From an uncultured Collinsella sp. (lineage in GTDB: Bacteria; Actinomycetota; Coriobacteriia; Coriobacteriales; Coriobacteriaceae): DNA of 8,838 nt. The notes under the pieces were generated by a model. The model was not told the origin of the DNA, did no database searches, and saw only the letters and a program-made list of their open reading frames with translations. The DNA is taken from contig URLR01000073.1 of assembly GCA_900548815.1 (NCBI GenBank), positions 1-8,838 of the forward strand. Direction: 5' to 3'. Made by a program: the position numbers and the translations under genes. Shown one piece after another: positions 5,799 through 8,838 of the stretch. How positions within the stretch are numbered: the first letter of the stretch is position 1; the number at the start of each line of letters is the position of its first letter.

Positions 5799-6800
5799 CT
5801 ACTCGGCCGTTACGGTGATGTTCTCCCGGTGTGCGCGGATGACGTCCCAGCTAAAGTGCTCGACCAGTTGCTCGGCAGAGCGCGGCGTGGTGTCCGGTGC
5901 GATGCCCGTTTGCCCGGCGAGCCAGCCCAGCAGTGCCTCGGGTGTGCCAAAGCGGGCGCGGAGCTCGCCCAGGTCCAGATCGCGATCGCGCTTGGAAAGG
6001 CGGCGGCCGTCTGGCGACATGAGCAGCGGAATGTGCGCGTAGTGCGGCGTGGGAAGTCCCAGCAGATGCTGCAGGTAGATCTGGCGTGGCGTGGAGCCAA
6101 GCAGGTCGCATCCGCGTACGATCTCGGTAACACCCATGGCGGCGTCATCGACCACCACAGCCAGCTGGTAGGCAAACACGCCGTCGCTGCGGCGCACCAA
6201 AAAGTCGCCGCACTCGGTGGCGAGTGCTTCGCATTGAGCACCATACGTGCGGTCCACGAATTCGATCACATCGTCTGCGAGGTCGTCGACGGCGGGCACG
6301 CGCAGGCGCGTGGCCGGGGCGCGCAGGGCACTGCGGCGGGCGACCTCTTCGGCAGAAAGGCCTCGGCAGGCGCCGCGGTAGATGGGCGTGCCGTCGCTGG
6401 CGTGCGGCGCACTCGCGGCGTGGAGCTCGGCGCGCGTGCAAAAGCAGGGGTAGGTGAGGCCGGCGTCTTGCAGCTGGTGCAGGGCGCTCTCGTACAGGTC
6501 GAGGCGATCGTGCTGGTAGTAGGGGCCCTCGTCCCACTCAAGCCCCAGCCAAGCCAGGTCGTCAATCAATTGGGCGGCAAGTTCCGGGCGCTTACAGCGA
6601 TCGTCCAGGTCCTCGATGCGCAACACGATGCTGCCGTCTTGGCTGCGGGCCGAAAGCCACGAGCACAGGCAGCTGAACACGTTGCCCAAGTGCATGCGGC
6701 CCGAGGGCGACGGGGCAAAGCGGCCCACGACGGGGGTGGGCGCTGCCGTTGCTGGTGCGTCCGCGGCGTGTGTTGCTATGTTGCGTGCGTTGATATCCAT
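5799..6800 (-). CDS. gluQ: Glutamyl-Q tRNA(Asp) synthetase
   Basis: This 333-residue protein is a truncated glutamyl-tRNA synthetase paralogue. In characterised members (E. coli YadB/GluQ) the enzyme activates glutamate and attaches it to queuosine at the wobble base of tRNA-Asp rather than to the tRNA 3' end. Visible signatures: GRFAPSPSGRMHLGN (26-40) with the HIGH-like HLGN; the zinc site C119-x-C121...Y141-x3-C145; and the KMSKS-like RLSKR (267-271). The C-terminal anticodon-binding domain of full GluRS is absent, and the length is close to the roughly 300 residues usual for GluQ-RS. An Ala-rich N-terminal extension of about 24 residues precedes the core. The start at 6800 has no Shine-Dalgarno sequence but a -10-like TATACT 7 nt upstream, which suggests leaderless initiation. 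In-frame sequence further upstream looks non-coding. Confidence 0.95.
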   Translation of the reverse strand: MDINARNIATHAADAPATAAPTPVVGRFAPSPSGRMHLGNVFSCLCSWLSARSQDGSIVLRIEDLDDRCKRPELAAQLIDDLAWLGLEWDEGPYYQHDRLDLYESALHQLQDAGLTYPCFCTRAELHAASAPHASDGTPIYRGACRGLSAEEVARRSALRAPATRLRVPAVDDLADDVIEFVDRTYGAQCEALATECGDFLVRRSDGVFAYQLAVVVDDAAMGVTEIVRGCDLLGSTPRQIYLQHLLGLPTPHYAHIPLLMSPDGRRLSKRDRDLDLGELRARFGTPEALLGWLAGQTGIAPDTTPRSAEQLVEHFSWDVIRAHRENITVTAE

Positions 6801-6807
6801 GCGGACG

Positions 6808-6813
6808 AGTATA
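6808..6813 (-). promoter_or_regulatory. -10 element for leaderless gluQ transcript
   Basis: On the minus strand TATACT is followed by 7 nt (CGTCCGC) and then the ATG at 6800, so transcription would begin at or next to the start codon. TATACT matches TATAAT at 5 of 6 positions. No -35 resembling TTGACA lies 16-18 bp upstream. The absence of a Shine-Dalgarno sequence agrees with leaderless initiation, which is common in Actinobacteria. Confidence 0.55.
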
Positions 6814-6860
6814 GCGCGGGGCTTGGCAGGGAAGGCGTTGCTGCGCTCACAAGTTGGCGG

Positions 6861-6916
6861 CGGTACGCATTGCGCACGGTGGGTTTGCGGCTCAAGGTCT
6901 CGATCGCTGCGTACCG
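6861..6916. repeat. Inverted repeat CGGTACGCA/TGCGTACCG
   Basis: A perfect 9-bp inverted repeat (6861-6869 and 6908-6916) encloses 38 bp. The pairing resumes outside with AAGT (6851-6854) and ACTT (6917-6920), after a 6-base bulge on the left side. It lies 61 bp or more upstream of the gluQ start. It could be a structured RNA, a binding site or a remnant of a mobile repeat; the sequence does not decide. Confidence 0.5.
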
Positions 6917-6937
6917 ACTTAGCCTCACAAACGACAG

Positions 6938-6971
6938 AAACCCCGGCAGCTCTTCGCAACTGCCGGGGTTT
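6938..6971. repeat. Strong stem-loop, possible orphan terminator
   Basis: A perfect 12-bp stem, AAACCCCGGCAG (6938-6949) with CTGCCGGGGTTT (6960-6971), has a 10-nt loop. Stem strength and A/T flanks resemble an intrinsic terminator, but the T-tract is short on both strands (TTTCC plus, TTTCTGTC minus) and no gene ends next to it. It may be a relic of a lost gene or one unit of a dispersed palindromic repeat. Confidence 0.6.
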
Positions 6972-7152
6972 CCGCGGAAAAGGGGGACATGATCCTCGAG
7001 CGAACGGCAAAGGGGCAAACCGTTTTCGCTCAACTGCTTTATGCCCCTCGGCTGGCGGCTCAATCAGCGCGTGCCGCGCCCACACAAAGCCGCTACACCT
7101 GTGACGGAGCTGTGAAGTGGTATCTATTGCCGGGGCGGGCTATGCCAAGGGT

Positions 7153-7194
7153 GTCCCTAATGACTAGTCATTTAAGAACGTCCCCAATGACTAG
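7153..7194. repeat. Tandem 15-bp repeat with embedded 14-bp palindrome
   Basis: GTCCCTAATGACTAG (7153-7167) recurs as GTCCCCAATGACTAG (7180-7194), differing at one base, with a period of 27 bp. The first copy extends into the perfect palindrome AATGACTAGTCATT (7159-7172). This looks like part of a REP/BIME-like or transposon-derived intergenic repeat, although no transposase is present here. Confidence 0.6.
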
Positions 7195-7315
7195 CTGCCG
7201 GGGTGCGGGTGTGACTTTCATCCCGTTTGGCGCTCCGGTCGCCTAGATGTTCGCCATGCGTACCCGCAAACGTGGGACAATGGCGCTGTTGGTTTTACAG
7301 ACAAAGGATGTGCCT

Positions 7316-8790
7316 ATGAACACCCTCGCCGCCAAAGTCAGCCGGCAGCGCCACCTGTTTGCGCGATTCGCTTCCGTCTGCGTGCTCGTCACGCTTGCGT
7401 TGTTGCTGCTGCCTGTCGCCGCGCACGCCGACGGCTACTCCATGACCCGAACTTATATCAGTGCCACGGTTGAGGCCGATGGATCGCTGACCGTTGTCGA
7501 GGGACGCCAGTTTGATTTCGACGACGACATCAACGGCGTGTTTTGGGAGATCAATACGGGCACCAACCAGCAGGGCGGCACGGCGGGCGTTGACGTGCTG
7601 AGTGTCGAGGAAGAGGACACCGCGTTTAACAAAGTCGATAGCGCGAACAAGGGCGATTCTGGCGTCTACACGGTCGAGCAGACCGGTGACGGCGTAAGGA
7701 TTAAGGTGTTCAGCCCCCACGAGAGCGGCGACAGCGCGATCTATTACGTGAGCTACACCATGACCGGTGCGGTCATGAACTGGGCCGATACCGCCGAGCT
7801 CTACTGGAAGTTTGTGGGCGACGGCTGGTCTGCGGATTCCGACGATGTCGAGATGGAAGTGCGCTTCGCAAATGCCGCTGCCGGGACGGCGGCCGTCAAA
7901 GGCGATAACTTCCGCGCATGGGGCCACGGTCCGCTGGCGGGCGACGTGTCGCTCGATGAGGACGAGCCCATGGTCACCTATACCATTCCCTGCGTGCATC
8001 AGGGCGAATTCGCCGAGGCACGCATCGCCTTCCCCAGCGACTGGGTGCCGCAGCTTGCCGCCTCGGGCGAAGAGCGCATGTCAACGATCCTGAGCGAAGA
8101 GAAGGAATGGGCCGACGAAGCTAACGCCCGCCGCGCTCACGCTCGCATAATTGCCAATGCACTTGCCGTGCTAAGTGTTGTTGCGGCGGTGGCCTTTACC
8201 GGCACAATCGTTATGCTCAAGCTGCGCAAGCGCAAGCCCAAGCCGCTTTTCCAGGACGAATATTTCCGCGATGTGCCCTCGGCCGACCATCCCGCCGTGC
8301 TTTCGGCCCTCATGAGCTGGAACGAGGTGCCCGATCAGGCATATATCGCCACGCTCATGAAGCTCACTGACGACCGTGTGATCAAGCTGGAGCAGGCGAC
8401 CGTGACCAAGGCCAAGAAGGGTCTGTTGGGGCGTGAAAAAGAAGAGCAGACGTATCGCGTGACGGTGAGCGATGCGGGCTGGAAGTCGGCCAAGGGCATT
8501 GACCACATGGTGCTCAAGGTCTTCTTTGCCGGTGCTAAGCCTGACGAGAACGGTGACCGTTCGCGCACGTTCGACGAGCTGCAGCGCTACGTCAAGCAGC
8601 ACGCTACACCCGTGGGTGATAAGCTCGAGGACTATCAGAACACCGTTAAGGGCAAGCTGGCCGATAGCGAGTACGTTGCCTCGGACGGCATTGTTGCAAT
8701 GGTGTTTTGCCTGGTTCTTGGTATCCTGATTGCCTTTGTTCCCGTGGGATCCATCTTCTTTACCGATGGCGCACAGGCGAACATTACCGC
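7316..8790 (+). CDS. DUF2207 membrane protein (3' truncated by contig end)
   Basis: About 491 codons are visible with no stop before the adapter. A signal peptide (hydrophobic core about 21-35, likely cleavage after AHA at residue 38) leads to an extracytoplasmic beta-rich domain that starts YSMTRTYISATVEADGSLTV...FDFDDDINGVFWEI, the characteristic opening of DUF2207 proteins (YciQ-like). A membrane span at about 278-300 is followed by the basic stretch KLRKRKPKP. A cytoplasmic domain holds the conserved-looking PAVLSALMSWNEVPDQAYIA...LTDDRVIKLE, and a further span begins near 456-482. The rest, probably including the usual C-terminal low-complexity tail, is missing. The family's function is unknown; an envelope role is inference. 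The start has AAAGGA with 7-nt spacing (7303-7308). Apparent codons beyond 8790 are adapter. Confidence 0.92.
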
Positions 8791-8838
8791 CTGTCTCTTA
8801 TACACATCTCCGAGCCCACGAGACGGACTCCTATCTCG
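8791..8838 (-). other. Nextera Read 2/i7 adapter with index, not genomic
   Basis: The reverse complement of the full 34-nt Nextera Read 2 transposase adapter (8791-8824, beginning CTGTCTCTTATACACATCT) is followed by GGACTCCT (8825-8832), which is the Nextera i7 index N705, and then ATCTCG, the start of the P7 flow-cell sequence. The frame of the DUF2207 gene runs open into it by chance. Confidence 0.98.

Larger units (their letters stand above)
6801..7315. other. Repeat-rich intergenic region between gluQ and DUF2207 gene
   Basis: These 515 bp between divergent genes hold no coding region I can support; the small frames on both strands lack ribosome sites and recognisable proteins. They contain a 9-bp inverted repeat (6861-6916), a strong hairpin (6938-6971), an overlapping 12-bp palindrome TTTCCGCGGAAA (6969-6980), an imperfect hairpin around 6998-7031 and an AGGGGCA/TGCCCCT pair (7011-7048). 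CTGTGA is repeated 11 bp apart (7099 and 7110), and CTGCCGGGGT occurs at both 6960 and 7195. The tandem unit at 7153-7194 is listed separately. The last 50 bp should carry the DUF2207 promoter, of which only GGGACA-16-TACAGA (about 7274-7301) is weakly visible. Confidence 0.6.

Noticed and set aside
5829..6992. 387-codon open frame on the plus strand opposite gluQ
   Set aside because: It is a shadow of the GluQ-RS reading frame, without a recognisable domain or ribosome site.
7099..7126. CTGTGA direct repeats 11 bp apart upstream of TATCTA as a regulated promoter
   Set aside because: There is no -35, and the nearest plus-strand gene starts about 190 bp further on; too weak to list as a site.
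6989..7246. 85-codon plus-strand frame and other small frames in the gluQ-DUF2207 intergenic region
   Set aside because: They have no Shine-Dalgarno sequence, no plausible protein features, and run through hairpins and repeats.
1..8816. 26-bp perfect terminal inverted repeats flanking the whole window, as in a composite transposon
   Set aside because: Both copies are Illumina Nextera adapter containing the Tn5 mosaic end; the right copy continues into an i7 index and P7 sequence, and no transposase is encoded.

Overview
The window reads as one end-to-end contig from a GC-rich bacterium with compact, strongly Shine-Dalgarno-led genes. The gene content (DUF2207 protein, DUF4342 protein, stand-alone galactitol-type PTS IIB, GluQ-RS) and codon style fit a gut actinobacterium of the Coriobacteriia, most like Collinsella. 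That assignment is inference from style and content, not a database match. Both ends (1-26 and 8791-8838) are Illumina Nextera (Tn5) adapter, including a legible i7 index at the right end, so genuine genomic DNA spans about 27-8790.

Layout. Left block (27-972), minus strand: a gene for a membrane-anchored, TPR-like helical protein is followed 31 bp later by tRNA-Leu(UAA) and an intrinsic terminator. Diverging from it on the plus strand (1025-1698) is a two-gene unit: a galactitol-type PTS EIIB and a small VOC-fold protein resembling the C-terminal domain of some KDPG aldolases. A strong bidirectional terminator (1723-1759) closes this unit and also the convergent three-gene minus-strand operon (4399 to 1774): DUF4342 protein, OmpR-family response regulator, sensor histidine kinase. 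The regulator and kinase genes overlap by 17 bp. A promoter-like region with a 22-bp-spaced direct repeat sits ahead of the operon and could be an autoregulatory site.

Right block: a 333-bp intergenic region leads to a 79-aa small membrane protein and a calcineurin-like metallophosphoesterase (plus). The phosphoesterase converges, with only 15 bp between stop codons and no terminator, on the gene for glutamyl-Q tRNA(Asp) synthetase (minus). GluQ-RS appears to be expressed from a leaderless transcript. A 515-bp intergenic region rich in inverted and direct repeats follows. The last gene (plus, from 7316) is a DUF2207 membrane protein cut off by the contig end.

No defence system, CRISPR array, phage or transposase gene is visible. 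The points most worth following up are the DUF4342/two-component operon with its candidate operator, the orphan EIIB/VOC pair, the leaderless gluQ start, and the dyad-rich repeat region at 6861-7194. The terminal 26-bp inverted repeat is a sequencing artefact, not a transposon.
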